Source: Wuchereria bancrofti (taxonomy: Eukaryota; Nematoda; Chromadorea; Rhabditida; Onchocercidae). Taken from it: 64,000 nt of DNA. The translations under genes and the position numbers were made by a program. Position 1 is the stretch's first letter, and each line of letters begins with the position of its first letter. Under the pieces are notes generated by a model. It saw only the letters and a list, made by a program, of their open reading frames with translations. It was not told the origin of the DNA and made no database searches. This document shows, in pieces, positions 1 through 14,417 of the stretch. The stretch is from NCBI GenBank assembly GCA_005281725.1, contig SSBO01000001.1, forward strand, positions 5,378,399 through 5,442,398, written 5' to 3'.

Positions 1-1081
1 TCGATTAGCTGTTGCAGATTGGAACAACAATACATTATGAAGATATCCTATGCATGACACCCCGAAATTCCGCAGTCTGTCCTATAATTGATGGCCAACG
101 GCTACTACCTTCTATTGCCATTTACACAGCTCAAAGCCTCGCACGATTTTCCGTGAGGAAATCCTTTCCCGTGCTGGATTAGTGCCAAAGTGGCACGGAT
201 GTACTACATAAGACGTTATGAAAACCACTATCCTACAAGCATATTGGTCACACAATTGGGTCTCTCGTCCATTCACTTCACATAAGCAGCAATGATTACT
301 AGTTGTGGTTCGCTTGATTACTTCCTTTATTACTTTCAGGGAATGCACTGTTAAGGTGTTAAGGTGATAAGCCTTTATCATTTTGACATCTCCTAACTTT
401 GCAAGAAACTTTTATCATTATCGTAGTGTTTACTGGTGATACGAACATTTACATACATATTTTGATATGATTTACGCACCAATATATCGAACTGAGCAAG
501 TAATCAACAGAACATATTAAAATCATATGACTGCCGATGTAATAACTCAGCCAGAAAATTCAATATGAGCTTTGATAATACATTGCTGCTGTGAAAAATA
601 AGATGATCTGAGAGGAGAAATGATTTCAAGAATATGTGTTTTCACTTTCATTAATAATTTGAATTAAGTCATTTTATAAAACTTGAAATCCTGTTTGAGC
701 ATTACATCGGTTTACGAAGAAACAGTCAGGAAAATAAGACCAAGTAGGAGGAAGTAAAATATAAAGATGGCAGCTGGAAAAAATAATCACCAATCAGTGT
801 TACTTCTAGAAGTAATGTGCAATAAAAGCAGACGCAAGTCATTGTTTCGGTCTTTCGACGATTTTAATGCTAACTCCGGAACACCCAAGCATTGAGCAGA
901 CTTTCCAAATTACCCGTAATGCGCTAACATAACCGTATCAAATCCTCTGCGTTTAAATAAGGGTCAGAATTCTACTTTTTTCCGCTAAACTTTCAAATTA
1001 AATTTCAGCTTGAATTAAATCTAACTTTGAAAGTCATTACCATAATCACGGTAGCGGATAAAAAGCAACAAAAGGCTGAGA
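1..1081. other. left-edge region, no supported gene
   Basis: No exon could be supported here. Bases 1-400 look less AT-rich than the rest, and the minus strand is open from 381 down to 112 (89 codons). The predicted peptide has five cysteines but matches no family I recognise, and I see no clean splice sites around it. It could be part of a gene that continues past the left edge, or an old inserted fragment. From 400 to 1081 there is AT-rich sequence only; this should include the 3' UTR of the sphingomyelin synthase gene. Confidence 0.3.
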
Positions 1082-4000
1082 TCATATAGGGAATGCACTT
1101 GAAGCGGGGATTTGCTGCTGTTGGTAGTGCTGCTGCTGTTGCTGGTGCTGCTGGTGGTGCTGCTTCTGATGATGACAACTACTCTTCTGAGTGTAGTAAC
1201 GGTTCCTTGATGGACTACTCCACCATTTATAAAGATGTACAAGTAACGGAAACTCGAAACGATTTTCTATCCTGGAAAAGGGCAAATAGCGAGTTTGATA
1301 GAGTCAACTAGATAAATTCTATTGATAGCGATAAAGTTTAAGTGAAAGCATAATATATCGTCTTGGCCATCCATGTAGTATGTTTCCCGAGAATGGTCCT
1401 ATGTCTCGGAAAAATAAATGAACAGTAAAATAAATATTCCATGATTAGCCTTCAAATGAATAGAACAATTAATTATGCTACATTTACTGAATAGAATGTC
1501 TTCATTTTTGAAATCCTTGAACTCTAAACTAGGCTCAGAGATCTGAAAAGTCAGAAATTAATAAAGAATCCAAACTCAAATTCATTAAACCTTATAATTA
1601 TCTAATGCTCACGGGTCTATAGATCAATCAGCAGCGCTTATGTCTTTGGTATTTCCATTGAGATTACGGTGGTTCTTAGAAGACTTTCAGTGATGTGCAC
1701 TACAAAGTAAACAGGGTACCTTAATATGAATGTAAAAGTTTAATTTTGTCCATGACCAACAATTAACTGAAACCAAAAATTAAGATGAAAGAATGACAGA
1801 GAAACAAGATTTCTGATCAGGCATTAATTAGAATAACGATGCTTATATTATCATAGAGGACTAAGTCTCGTTTTATCTTGTAATTCTGTCTATTCCCCAT
1901 ACCGCAACACTCTTTCAATTATCATTTATTATTCTGAGGGCAAAACTGAATGGTCGAGGTGGTCCTTTATTATTCACATTTTCTCTTTATCAAAAAAAGA
2001 AACAACCTTCCGGGTGTAATATCGATTTCTAGCCAACCGACAATTTGCATGACCCACAATCGATAAAGAACTGATAATTTGCGACTTGTTAAATCGATTT
2101 CGCAGAATGCGTGATAAATACTGGAAAGACAAACAAGTGAAAGAATGCAAAAGGAAAAAACGATAAATTGAAATAAGCGCACGGATGAATCAAGCTAAGT
2201 AGATGATCCGAACAATGTCAACTTTTCCCAAGCGATTACTGCAGAAAGGCAGCTTATCAGATGCTTTTAATATTGGTACGAATCAAATCTGAACGACAGG
2301 AAGATCTCTTCCTTTCCGTGCAGAAGAGGCGTAACCTCAGTTTTTTTAACATTTATCACAACTTAATCGATTTTGGTCTGCTTACTTGCTCTTCTTCATG
2401 CATGATAAAATGGAACAATCGTCACAAGTATACATGATTATCCATTTCAAACTTCTCAACTAAACATACAACACAAATGACTTTCATCTCAGAAAAATGA
2501 AAAATCGATGAGGAATCAGTAGCTAAATTCATCTGTTTTTTTTAATCATTATTACATTCTTTATCATCCTAGCAATCCAGCATTAACAAACAGAGGACTA
2601 ACCTAAATACAGCAGTTGACAGCCAATAAGCAAAAAGAACATCAATGGTATAATGAGTCCTGCTAATAACCATGCAGATCATGCCAACCCATGATAACAT
2701 ACATGGTATATATCTGCAGAACTAACCTGATACGAATATTATATTAAATTAGATTTTTTTGAAAAAAAAAAGATTATAAAGACTTCGATAACACCTGAGT
2801 GGTCTAAATGAATCTGGTAAATAATAAGCGACTGTTAATGAACTGACAACCATAGCTAGTGTGTGACCTGAGAATAATAAATCACCACATAACATTTCAT
2901 CATCCATATCCTGAAAACAAAAATTCCAGGACAAAGATCCTAAAAACAAAAGTCTAGTTCAATTAGCTGAAATAATCTTTATACCATTATTTACAAATTA
3001 TTCGTGCATTGGAAATATGGGTATCAACAATTTGTGCCTCAGTGATTCCATAATGATTTTTCGTAGAATGAAACAAACGGGACAGGAGAAAGGAGTTGGA
3101 AGGCGGAAAGAGCGATTACAATTAGATAGGATTTTTGTCCATGCAAAGATGGATAACAGCTTTCAAATTATTCAACGAGTAGATAAAAGCCATGTTGTCA
3201 TTCGTTTTTAGATTAATGAACTTAATGCTAAAATTAAAAAAAATTCAGAAATAGTTTGGAGACCGGAATGCAAAATTATATAACAACCTGAAACCCGAGT
3301 TTTCCGGCCTGGGACAAGACACGCCATGCAATAATATGCCAATCTCGACCCGTATGATTGCTTTGACTTCGGCAACGCTTATTATTATCGATATAACCAG
3401 GAGGTAACTGTGTACATAGTAGTGATATTGTTCGCATAGTATACAGACAAGCTGCAAAGTTAGATAATACTGATAAATTTGATTATCAGCTCTACAATAA
3501 CCGCTTCTAATCTGATGTCTCTTACCAAATGAAAAGTGATCACTGACTTGATGTCTATGAAAATTTCCGTGAAGTTTAATTCTCTAATTCTAACAACAGC
3601 AGGAAGTTGAAGTACAGCGAGTGCCAGGAATTTTAATGCCACTAGATGTGAACGAATAGTCTGAATGCCAAGTTATATAGTGATTAAGCAGCTAACACAG
3701 AAGATGGATGTTCGGTGAAAAGGATAATGCAATTAGCAAACACTGAATAGAATGACGATACTAATGGCCAAGCACCCTTTCGTTAGCATAGTTCTAAATT
3801 CATATTGCTTTATATCTCGTCAATCTTTATGAATTGTCAATCGAGAGCACCATAGAAGACACCACCACTACTACAGTTTTACTTTTAAAACTAATATCAA
3901 GGTAAATTTAAAATTCTACTTGCAACAAATGAACTCACCCACGATAAAAGCAATTCGTTGAATTATAATTAAACGATTTTTATGAAGAAAAAGTAAGGTG

Positions 4001-4569
4001 AAAAAAGAAGTCGAACAAAGTGTAACGATAGCATCACCAACTTTTAGTGTCCATAGCAATTCTGGTACTACTGAAAAGACGATATCAGGCAAGGCCTCCC
4101 TGCAATTTAGCAATTTAATTGATCTGAAAGATGAAATATATTTGAAGATAAATGAACAAGAAAAATATTTTAGCAAATCATTACGTCCATTACTTGCAAA
4201 TTGATATTTCACTATTTGGTAATAATTTTATTCTCATTGAAAATGTCACATAAAAATGATATTAAAAGTTGAAAAAACGGTGCAACCAAATGTCCATCAT
4301 TGAACTTGAACTGTAATGTGCTTTAAGTATGTCACCGACACAACAAACCTTCCAACGAAATCATGGATGTAAGCCAAGGCAATCCAATTACTGAATGCGG
4401 CCAACACCAAGAATGTCAACACGAAAAGCAACTTCCGTAATTCAACTCCTCCAACTGTTACATTCATAATCAGATGACGCACGAATTTACCGCTCTCGCG
4501 GTTTTCGTCCTTTCCTTCTTCTTTTTTCTCTTCACAAATTACGTTGCTTTTCCTTTCTTCTTTAATCAA
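1082..4569 (-). CDS. sms: sphingomyelin synthase family protein (5' end open)
   Basis: This is a multi-pass Golgi/plasma-membrane enzyme that moves a phosphocholine or phosphoethanolamine head group onto ceramide. Minus-strand exons: 4569-4349, 4099-3939, 3451-3288, 2910-2795, 2713-2603, 2120-2007, 1271-1082 (stop TGA); phases match at all six introns. Read from the first visible codon it gives 358 residues. Family motifs are present: CGDLLFSGHT (the D3 region with the first catalytic His, exon 2910-2795) and THYTIDV (the D4 region with the second His and the Asp, exon 2713-2603), plus LPDIVF after the first membrane segment. The C-terminus carries an unusual His/Gln-rich tail. The frame is already open at the acceptor (AG at 4570), so an upstream exon probably exists; otherwise translation could begin at the ATG at 4467. 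I found no N-terminal SAM exon. SM synthase versus ceramide-phosphoethanolamine synthase cannot be told apart from motifs alone. Confidence 0.9.
1110..1165. repeat. imperfect CTG/CAG trinucleotide repeat in coding sequence
   Basis: The plus strand shows interrupted CTG/TTG/GTG triplets. On the minus strand these are CAG/CAC/CAA codons that encode the His/Gln-rich tail of the sphingomyelin synthase. The tract lies in the last coding exon, shortly before the stop codon at 1082. Confidence 0.8.
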
Positions 4570-4686
4570 CTGTAAACGAAATAAAATAAAATAAAATTCA
4601 AATACGGTGAAGAATGCTTGAGAGCTGTATGCGAGTAAAGATTTCCCGAAAATTTCAATAGCAGATTAAAGATAAAGGATGCATGA

Positions 4687-5075
<389 letters not shown>

Positions 5076-5317
5076 TAAGCAATGCCTTCAGCTAGCTAAG
5101 CGGTGACCAAACTTTACAATTAGGATTAGAATATGAACTTACTGCTCTCACTATAATAAAGTTTATTTTCCTCTCTTCTTAATTCTTTAACTTTTTCTAT
5201 GATATGCCACCTCGTCAAGAAGTATATAAGAGAGATATTTCGGAAACCAACCCAGAAAAATGGAAAGAGGAATCTAGAATAATATGTTATCATCCTAACT
5301 CATGTTCAGCGCACTGA

Positions 5318-5354
5318 TTATAAAAGTTCCACTTGGTTATAAAAGTTCCACTTG
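5318..5354. repeat. 19-bp tandem duplication
   Basis: The unit TTATAAAAGTTCCACTTG occurs at 5318 and again at 5337, giving two nearly perfect copies. Confidence 0.85.
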
Positions 5355-8300
5355 TTTTAAAATATTGCATTTCTGTCCTGCATTTATTACGCTATTAAAG
5401 AAAGAAATAAAAAAGCCAGCAGATGCAATTTAATATCGAAACGCAACGTTAATACAGTATTTGAGTAACGTCCCTCAAGCAATTAACTTAAGGCATTATA
5501 GAAAGTCTAATAAGCAGTGATAATCACTTACAGCGACTGAATGGTGCAAATTATTTCATTATTTTTATAACTTCAAGATTTCCAGCCAAACACTTAAAAA
5601 CAGTTAGATCCTGACAAAAAAATTTCAGAAAAGCAATAGAAAATAATTTATTCTTGCAAACCTTTGCCTATCTTTCTCCTCTTTTCCCTCATCGTCTCAC
5701 TTCCAGTACTTTTTTCATAAAAATAATTCATTACCTTATAAAAATAAACAATTTACTGTGCTCTCTGACTTGTCAAATAATGTTAAGAAATCGGATCCTC
5801 GTACCTGGCTAAATTCCTTATCAGAATAGCACCCGTTGCCATGGCAAATTATGTCAAATATCTAAAGAGGCAGGCTACAAACATTTTCACTTCAAATAAC
5901 AATTTCAGTTAGGAACGAATGTAATCAGAGAATGACAAATAAAATGTAATCTTTCGCGAAAGAAATCTCTCAAATTTTGTTCCGGAAAAGAATGCGAAGA
6001 ACAGATGGATCAATAATGCCAGCAGGAATAGAATCCGTCCATCCTGTTCCACACCATTTCGAAAGAGTAACATAATTGCAGTATGGAATCGTAGTATATG
6101 ACTGTTACACATTACCAGCATCATCAATACTGTCATCTATCATCATCACTACTCTGATAGAAGTTTTTTCTTTTTTTGTAGAGATGCTGTCATCACCAAC
6201 AACAGCAGAACATGGACAATTCCACTTCTCTATAGTATTTTTTGATCACGGACATATGCACACATTTATACGCTCTGCAAATATGTTTTAATAGACAAAC
6301 AAATCAGATGCATCTTTTAAATATCCATTTGTCACCACACTCTCAGTGTCACTTCCATCTGCATCGTAATCCATCTTACCTTTCTTATATCGAAGTATGA
6401 CTTAAGGAATAAAGAAAAGCCACTTTTTACAAAACAATTCTAATAAAAATTTGTCTCCTAATTGAGAAAAAATCCGTGATAAATATTGTCGCGGATTTCT
6501 TTTCGACATTCAATTTCTTGAACAAACCACAGTTCATTTTCTTAGCTGAAAGTTTTGAAATTGTAAAAAATTCAAATTATTTAAAGTCCGACAATGTCTC
6601 AAACTATAGTTTACACATAATATAAATCATTGCGCTGTTCAAACTGTCGATTATTAGGTTTTTTTAAACAGAAAACAAACAAAAAAAAAAGGCTAATATG
6701 GAAAGAAATGAAATTTCAACAATTTATTCTTCCATCAACTGAACAGGACTGTAGATATTCACGGTCTGATGCGGTAGCGGATGTTATTCATTTATGTTTA
6801 TGATTGCTTCAACAATTCCACTTTGAATTTATTTCTAAAGAAAGCACTTTGGGGAATTGATTTCTGAGATCCATCAATTTTTTTTTCATGAATTAATGCC
6901 TTTAATTAAAACAGTGAATTTATTTGAATAAGCATGTGATCAAAGGAAAAGACGCTGAAGTTAATTTTTATTGAAATAACATTATGGCACACAAATCTTA
7001 ACTGAAATATAAGTAAGAGGTAATTTGTTGAAATATAAGAGACATTTCAGAGAAGAAATGCATTCACAACTGGTAGAATGATGCAAATGTCTATTATAGC
7101 ATGAAGAACTTAAAAGGAGAACGAGAACTGAACCTCCGATCTTCCATGAGTGGGTGATCATTTTAGCTATTTCTTTATTCTCGTAATTGATTTGTCACTT
7201 TACTATTTCCAGTTTTCTTAAATATGGCAACGATTCTATTCATCATATATTACTAGATAGAGATTATTATTGGCTGGCAGGTATCACACACTGCTCACTA
7301 GGGGAAATTCAATTTGTTGAAATGACATATCTCTCAGTATTTCTCAAGGACAGCAAGCTTTAAGTAGAAAGATTCAGATTAAATTAAAATTAATTCAGTT
7401 GTTAAAAAGTTGAATATACAAAAATGATTGGATTTGACAGTACGTTTTCGTCAAATAAACTATTGAAGCATTTGAAAAATTAAAATTATGCTAGAAAGGA
7501 AATAAATAAATTTCAGCAACTATGAAATAAGAATGAAGTCTGCTGAATCATTTGACAACAGATGATATGATGTACTATTCATTATGATCGCCTTTTAAGA
7601 ATCAAAACTGTCCAGAAAGCATATATGTTTTTAAATTAAATACTAATAAATCTACATCAAGCTCACAATTCTTCATTAACGTAACGTAACGAATGGCTAA
7701 TCTGTGAATACGGTACTTCTTACATCCCAATAAAGTAGTCACGTAGCGCGCAATTAAAGCAGAGCCTTTGGTATCGAAGAGATCTTGTTTTGAATGATTC
7801 ATTCCTATCTGGAAAGAAATAACAGTTTTTGAACTATCCTATGAAATGAACTGACAAAAAATCTGTAATGTTTTGCATATGCAGTTATGGAATAGATAGA
7901 TCGATGTGTTGTGGGAATAAAAGTTTCAATTCTTTTTGATCTTTGAACTAACAATTTTCATCTGAAAACCCAAAATCAATATTTTATGCTCACCATCCAT
8001 ATGCGTTGACAATATCGACCTCACTTACACAAGGTTTAAAACTTGATATGTAAAGTGCTTGTTCAATGGAAGTGCTTTTTCTGCATTCTACGCACAACAA
8101 GATTTTAAGACATCTTCACAGAAGGATATATGAATTAAAAATAAAAAGATTTCGGCAACATGAAAATCTTCATCAATCTGAATAAATGAACTGACCGCTT
8201 GGTCGCATTTATCATCATCACCTCCTAATCCACAATTTTCCTAAAAACGAGTTGGTTGGTCGATCTGTTAAAACTTAAAGAAAATAACAAAAGAAAGGGT

Positions 8301-10302
8301 TTCACATTGTTACACTTTCAAAAACCAGCATTTAGGTTTATTTTCCGAAGAACTTGATTGTTTTTAACAAAAATGTCCTTTGGCTTCTCGTCTGCTCTTC
8401 CAACACTCTTTCTCAGCTATTTATTTTTTCAGTCATCAAATTCCTAGCAGCTTTCTATCACAGCTTGCATAAGTTTTGTTCATCTCTGACAACGCCTCGT
8501 ATCATCAAAACAGTTTCTCTTATTTCTTATCACTTCCCGAAAAACCACCCGCACTACTGCATCACTATCACCACTACCGCTACCGCTATCTTACTTACAC
8601 TCATTCTATTATGTATCTTAAAAAGTTTTAAATACTTTGCTCTTTTTGAGGGGTCTTTCGTGAGTTCTGCGATAACATATTAAATAAAATTCAGCGCATT
8701 AGAGTATGACTTTAACTTTCATTTCACTTCGTTCCAGTCTATTTCAACTTTCCATCATTTTAGCAGCATAGTCATTTAGTCTCTATCACAGAATATTGAA
8801 CAGTATTGCCTAATTCAACACAGACAGCAATCGACACTACTTTAAGACTGCTTTTTTAAAAATCCATGAGGATCAGTTTCCGAATTTTAACTCTAACCTT
8901 TAAAAAACATTTAGCAACTGTAATCGATATTACCAATATCACCAAATCAACAGCTAAGTGCGTAGCTTGCATGAAGAGAAAGGGAATATTTAATCATTAA
9001 CAGAACATCAGATAACAGAAGAATTAGATTCGAGAGCAGCTTACTATTTCGGTAAATAAGAGACAGTTGCATAAAAGGTAGAGTAGTCATGAACTTGTCG
9101 CTGAATAATAACGCATATTTGCGCTAGCAATGTTCTTTCAGTCTCTTAAAATCAAAGAATCTACGACCGCTGCACTTCCAAATAAATTAATCAAATCAAA
9201 TAAGTTAAAACTGACTTGAAAGTTACGCACTTCATAGGACACGAACTCGGAAATTCATTTAAATTATGCATGGAACTGTCGATGTTATATTTATAGTCTA
9301 CACCGTTTCATTTTTTCTCAACATTAACTGTTTTGACATAACCGGATGAATATTTGACATTGCAGTCTTCGTAATTCGCAAATGTTTTTCACGAGATCTA
9401 AGGAAGGAAATATAATAAACTATGAAAACCTATTCAGCGAAAAGTATGATATGATGAAAAAAGAGAATCTGATGCCAATAGCGTAATCTGAGGATAACAG
9501 CTTAATTTCAGTTGTCGGTTATCAATAATAAATAAGATATAAGTTAACAACTCACTACAAATCAACAGTAATTGAAGAAAATATAACAGGAAGTATGTTC
9601 GATTCTGTTTTCTATCTATCGCAAATATTTAAGGACAAATTAAATGCATATACTCAGTAATTATATTAATTAGACTGGTAATTCCTTGCCATTTGCATCG
9701 GAAAGATTAGGTATTTAAAACAATAAATATCGCAAGGTGCAAAATGTTTATCAACTCTAATCCAAAAAGGAAATAAGTGAATCAATCGATCAAAGCGAGC
9801 ATTTTAAATCTTGCCTGACCTCATCTGATAATGGAAGTAGGTAAAAAAACTTGGAAAAGTTATCTTAGTAAATGAGAAGGGAAATTTTCATACACTGAGT
9901 GAATGCCAATAAATGGAACGGATGGAATGTGGTCCCTTGTAATAAAACATAAACAAATTACGAAACAACTTTGGCGGTGAAGAAATCACAAAAGTAAACA
10001 ATGAGCTGTTGATGATGTATGCGATATTCAAAATGCATCATCGTTAGCATTCAGAAGTTAATTAAGCCGTAAAATTGCAACTTTAAGATTGGCGTGGGAC
10101 AAAATAGTGGAACATCTGTGAGAACAAAAACAAAAGTTAACTGATACATATGAAGGAGAGAGCATGGAACAAACGCTGGTTTGGTAAATGGCGACAGTGA
10201 CAAGTAAACAAGAAAGGAAATATTGTCGAAATACGAGGATGTTCTAAATATACTGGAATTTATCACTAATATTCATAAACATGAATCTCCTGTCAAGTTT
10301 GG

Positions 10303-10334
10303 TCTCAAACTTCATTTCATATTTAAGTTTGAGA
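10303..10334. repeat. 10-bp perfect inverted repeat
   Basis: TCTCAAACTT (10303-10312) and AAGTTTGAGA (10325-10334) flank a 12-base loop. It lies in gene-free DNA and no role is evident. Confidence 0.8.
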
Positions 10335-13300
10335 AATTAGGGTTGCATTGACTACTGATGAGTAACTTCATTTTTCCACGCCCTTATCCACTTTTCTTCT
10401 TCTAGTGAAGATCATGAAGATAACGATATTATAGACAGTGTTTCTTAGATAATCGTTCTGAATCTATTAAACAGAACTGTTTAAATGAGCGTCACGCTAT
10501 CTATAACACATAATACACTTGGCCTAAAATGTGGAAGACACTTTTTCTTCCCTTCTTTGCAAGCTCATTCCTTAACAGAGCATTTCAATTCATTAGCAGA
10601 CTTCTACATCATAACAGGGAGAAATGAAAAAATGGAAATACTCATTAGAGTCTTTTTTGTACTGTCGTGAATCCTCTTCTTTGTCACTTTTTTAACAAAA
10701 TTTTATTTATCGAAATGTTTGTATGATTACTTCCCACAGTATGCCGCACTCTTGTTTTATCCTTTACCTCCTCTCAAGCTTAATATTTTATTGCTAGCCA
10801 AACAAAGAAAAAAAAAAAGAAGTTTAAAACAAATCAAGAGATTTAATGTATGCAGAAGCAATCTAATTTATTTTTTGTTCCCAATGGTTGCAGTTCTGCT
10901 ATCCTGCATTTCAATTAATGAAAACTGCTCCTTGTAATCTCTCTCCCCTTTCCGAACAACCGAATACCTTCATCTTTCTCGTAAACTAGTTAACTTGCTT
11001 TGGTTATATTTTGCTGCTCTTCCTACAAATATTACTGTTATAGGAAGAAGGCAAACATGAAAAACATATGTTAAGGTTATAACTAGAACTAATTATCACA
11101 TTCACTAGTGAAATTTAACAGCTCTATCTCTTATCAAGAGAAGTACATAGTTTAAGAGATACAGTTAAACGTAAACTTAGCTGTAATTTAAAGGACAATT
11201 TACATGTAACTAACAACTTAAATTTAGTAAAATCAGTGGCCGACTTACTGAACAATATGTTTTAAGCGTTTGTCATTCAGGCACACCTCTGATGTATATC
11301 ATCGCCTCATTTGTACTTGCAATATCCAACACGACATTTTTTTTTTTAAATCGACTTTCAATCTGTTATCAAGTTACGATACAGTTTTTCATTACACGCT
11401 TGAAAATTCAAAAAGGAAACAATATTTAGAACAGATACAGAAAAATGAACATAGAAGAAGAAATGGGAATTCTTTCTTTTCACTTTTGCATTTCTAGAAA
11501 AGATGAAATGATTGACGGAAATGGAAAATATCTAGATATTTATAATGGACATGCGATTTAAATCAAACACCTTATTTTGCACTTTTTTATCATTTTTCGT
11601 CCATCTTTCTTTCACCAATTCACATATGACAATTTTATGGAAAACAGCATAATTCAGTTGAACTAATATCAAGTGCACAAATCTAGGTTAAATTTATTCC
11701 TTTCACTCATAGAGCAGTATTTTAAGCATTTCCTAAAAAATAAGGCCGCCTTTAAAAAGCTTTCTTTATAAATAAAGAGACGGAATTAAAAGAGATCAAA
11801 ATAGATTTTCTCTGATCCAATATTTAATACACCTGACAAAATTTACTTTGGAGAAAAACTATTGAATCAAGGAATTCCCTTTTAAAGTCCTATTAAATGG
11901 TTTCTCCGATTCTTACAAAATCCTTTTCCCACTTATTCCTTCCTCATAAAGTTTATGAGGTGACATTCCCTTCTCTGATTAATAATGAACTTCGATCTTA
12001 TTCAAAAAAGTTAGGAATCTGAGAAGTTCCAAGCAATAGTTTGCATTTCAAGACAACCCAAAAGTGTAGTCGTCCAAATATTAAACTCTTTTGACTGATA
12101 AATACTTTGTGACTTTTTCAAAGAAAACCTGATTTTCGCCTTCATTAGCTTTATTTGTAAGAACGGGAAAAATCAAAATTGAAATTTAAAAAATAGGAAA
12201 AATGCAAAAATAACCTGTTCAAGATTACGATGTATCATTTGAAGCATCCAAAGAGTTGGGAAAAGTGGAAGGATGATGTTCTATAATTCAGTACTATTTC
12301 TGAAGAGGGGTTAGAAAGAGACCGGAAAGTTGTGTCGTGAAAGGGATGAATGTTTTCCTTCTCTTGTCCATTTGAATGACCAATGGGAGTTCTCCGGAAA
12401 TTACCGAAGACAAAGGACAACGAAAAGATGGATAGATGAAGGATTGGGTAAAATGGAGAAATGAAATAAAATGAAGTAAACGATAATGCAATTTCTGTGA
12501 AACTGATGACTTTGAAAAGCATAGGAATATTTAAAGCTATACCTAATTCACAAAGTATACATCAATACATCAAATGAAAGATTAAAATGTGCGGTTTTGC
12601 TTAAAAAATATTTATTTAACGACATTTAGAAATACAACAATGTAGTGCTTCAACACATTATTGTACCAAAAAATTGCAAATAATAAGGTGCGGGCATTCC
12701 TTACAAATTTCTATTCCAACATGTTTAACCAATAATAGAAAAAATGTCTAATATTGGGAAGTTGAGAAATTTCATATTTTCAAACGTCAAATATGTAAAT
12801 GGAATTTCTTATGTAAACATTAAATAAATGTAGCTTGCAACATAAATGTAATACAGGCCCCCGAAGTGGCATTAGTACTGGTTAAATTACCAAGAACTGA
12901 AATGAAAACTAAGAGTCTGTCGAGGTACAAAGATCTCGAAGCATTCACAGATCTAAAAAAATTTCAGCAAAAGCATCATCGATGTAACAACGAAGATTAA
13001 CTGCGAATACCATTCATTACTACAAAGCTATACTTGAAATGTTTGCATATCTTGCAACTTAGCAATCGATTGTAGTATGAAGTTAATTGGGAACTGAACT
13101 TAATACAGGATCAATCACTTGCATTGCTACATTTTCACCGTCTTTCTTTTTTTATTTATCATCTACAAATAAGTTCACTGTTATTTATATTCTTACAAGT
13201 AAGTTTTATTTATCGTCTACAAGTATTCATCGTCTTAGTTCTCGTATGTAAGTCTGCTCATCATCATACGAATCCTCGTCTTCATATTTTCCTTCAATTC

Positions 13301-14417
13301 CCAAATTTTTGTTTCCCATTAATTTCGGTAATGTAAAGCTCATAGGGAAACAATGAACTACAAAGTGCTCATTTTGATGATTTTATGTGAAACAGTGTTT
13401 ACAATGAATATAAATAACATTGAAATTATCATTTAAGATGCAACTTAAAAATAAAATTCATGAAGCATAAGCATGTCTAAACTGTTTTTTCAAAAACTCC
13501 TGAAAATATTAAGATTGAAAAAGAAAATAGCCAAAAAAGCTTGGAAAAATATCGAAGTTGAAACAGCAAAGTGCTGGCTTCCAAAAAACACTGTTGCACA
13601 CTCTTCACAGCTCAGTTATACTTTCTTATTATAAATCTTATTATAAAGATTCAAAACATCTGTTCCATCGTAAACTGGCTCCAAGAGTGCTTCTTTGCTA
13701 AGCTCCTCCCAAAATCTTCGAATAAACAGTATCGAAACGACAGCTGACAGGTGAAGACGAAGACAGAACTGATCGAAATAAAGGAATGAACATGTGCAAA
13801 ACAGAAACAGCAGTTAATATCTAGTTAAGATTAATGCATAACTCAACTGTAGCCACAGTTCTGCTCCGAAAAGTAAACTGCAACCATTATGCAGACTCCT
13901 ACGTTGAAGCATATAACTGTTACAGCTTACTTTTTTCCAGTTTATAAATCCGGTGGAAAGACTGACGTAGCTAAACCGCCTTCAACTTGCCGACTGTTTA
14001 CACTGATCGCTATGTGCAAACAGCTGTAGGAAAACATAATAAAGTAAAAATAAATTATAACCTTAATTTAGATAAACCGTTATGGTAAAAAAGTTTTTGG
14101 AAATACTTCAGTAGTGATGACTACCTATTTTTTCTATTATGCTATATCAGTGTTTCAAAGACAGTCCGAGGCGCTTTACTTACTCATTTCCAGTAATGAC
14201 AGATAATTTAAAGTATTTTAAACCTCCAGCGCTTCTTTATAATTATATAAGATCTAATAAAGACGCCTCAACATAAATGCAAAAAAAGATTTGGTAGTGA
14301 AAAGCAAACTTCATTAATAGAAAGTAAACTGCAGTCATACTTAAGTTATTAAAGCAAGCTGAATTTGAACTCAGGCATTACCGGACTAAAACTGCTTGTT
14401 TATATTGGATAATTGTT

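Larger units (their letters stand above)
5076..14417. other. gene-poor AT-rich stretch
   Basis: About 9.3 kb between the rpoB fragment and the end of the arfaptin gene. The open frames here are short, low in complexity or rich in Phe/Ser/Leu, and lack matched splice sites. The most gene-like piece is on the minus strand at 7802-7602: an acceptor at 7808, then an open frame, but no family match. Small features include a 19-bp tandem duplication near 5318 and a 10-bp inverted repeat at 10303-10334. I see no transposase, reverse transcriptase or RNA gene. It could hold 5' exons of the sphingomyelin synthase gene. Confidence 0.5.

Noticed and set aside
1093..1311. Plus-strand Ala/Gly-rich open frame
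   Set aside because: It is the antisense shadow of the repeat-rich last exon of the sphingomyelin synthase; only the minus frame joins in phase to the conserved core.
3460..3642. Minus-strand frame considered as the third sphingomyelin synthase exon
   Set aside because: The exon at 3451-3288 joins exon 4099-3939 directly in phase and restores the family's TQLPPGY region; this frame lies in the intron and lacks family residues.
3998..4204. Plus-strand frame opposite the second sphingomyelin synthase exon
   Set aside because: It is the antisense shadow of a proven coding exon.
7602..7802. Minus-strand frame with an acceptor at 7808, considered as an upstream SAM-domain exon of the sphingomyelin synthase
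   Set aside because: It has no SAM-domain residues, no clear GT donor in phase and lies 3 kb away.
8354..8683. 109-codon plus-strand frame
   Set aside because: Phe/Leu/Ser/Thr-rich low-complexity translation, typical of AT-rich non-coding DNA; no splice or family support.
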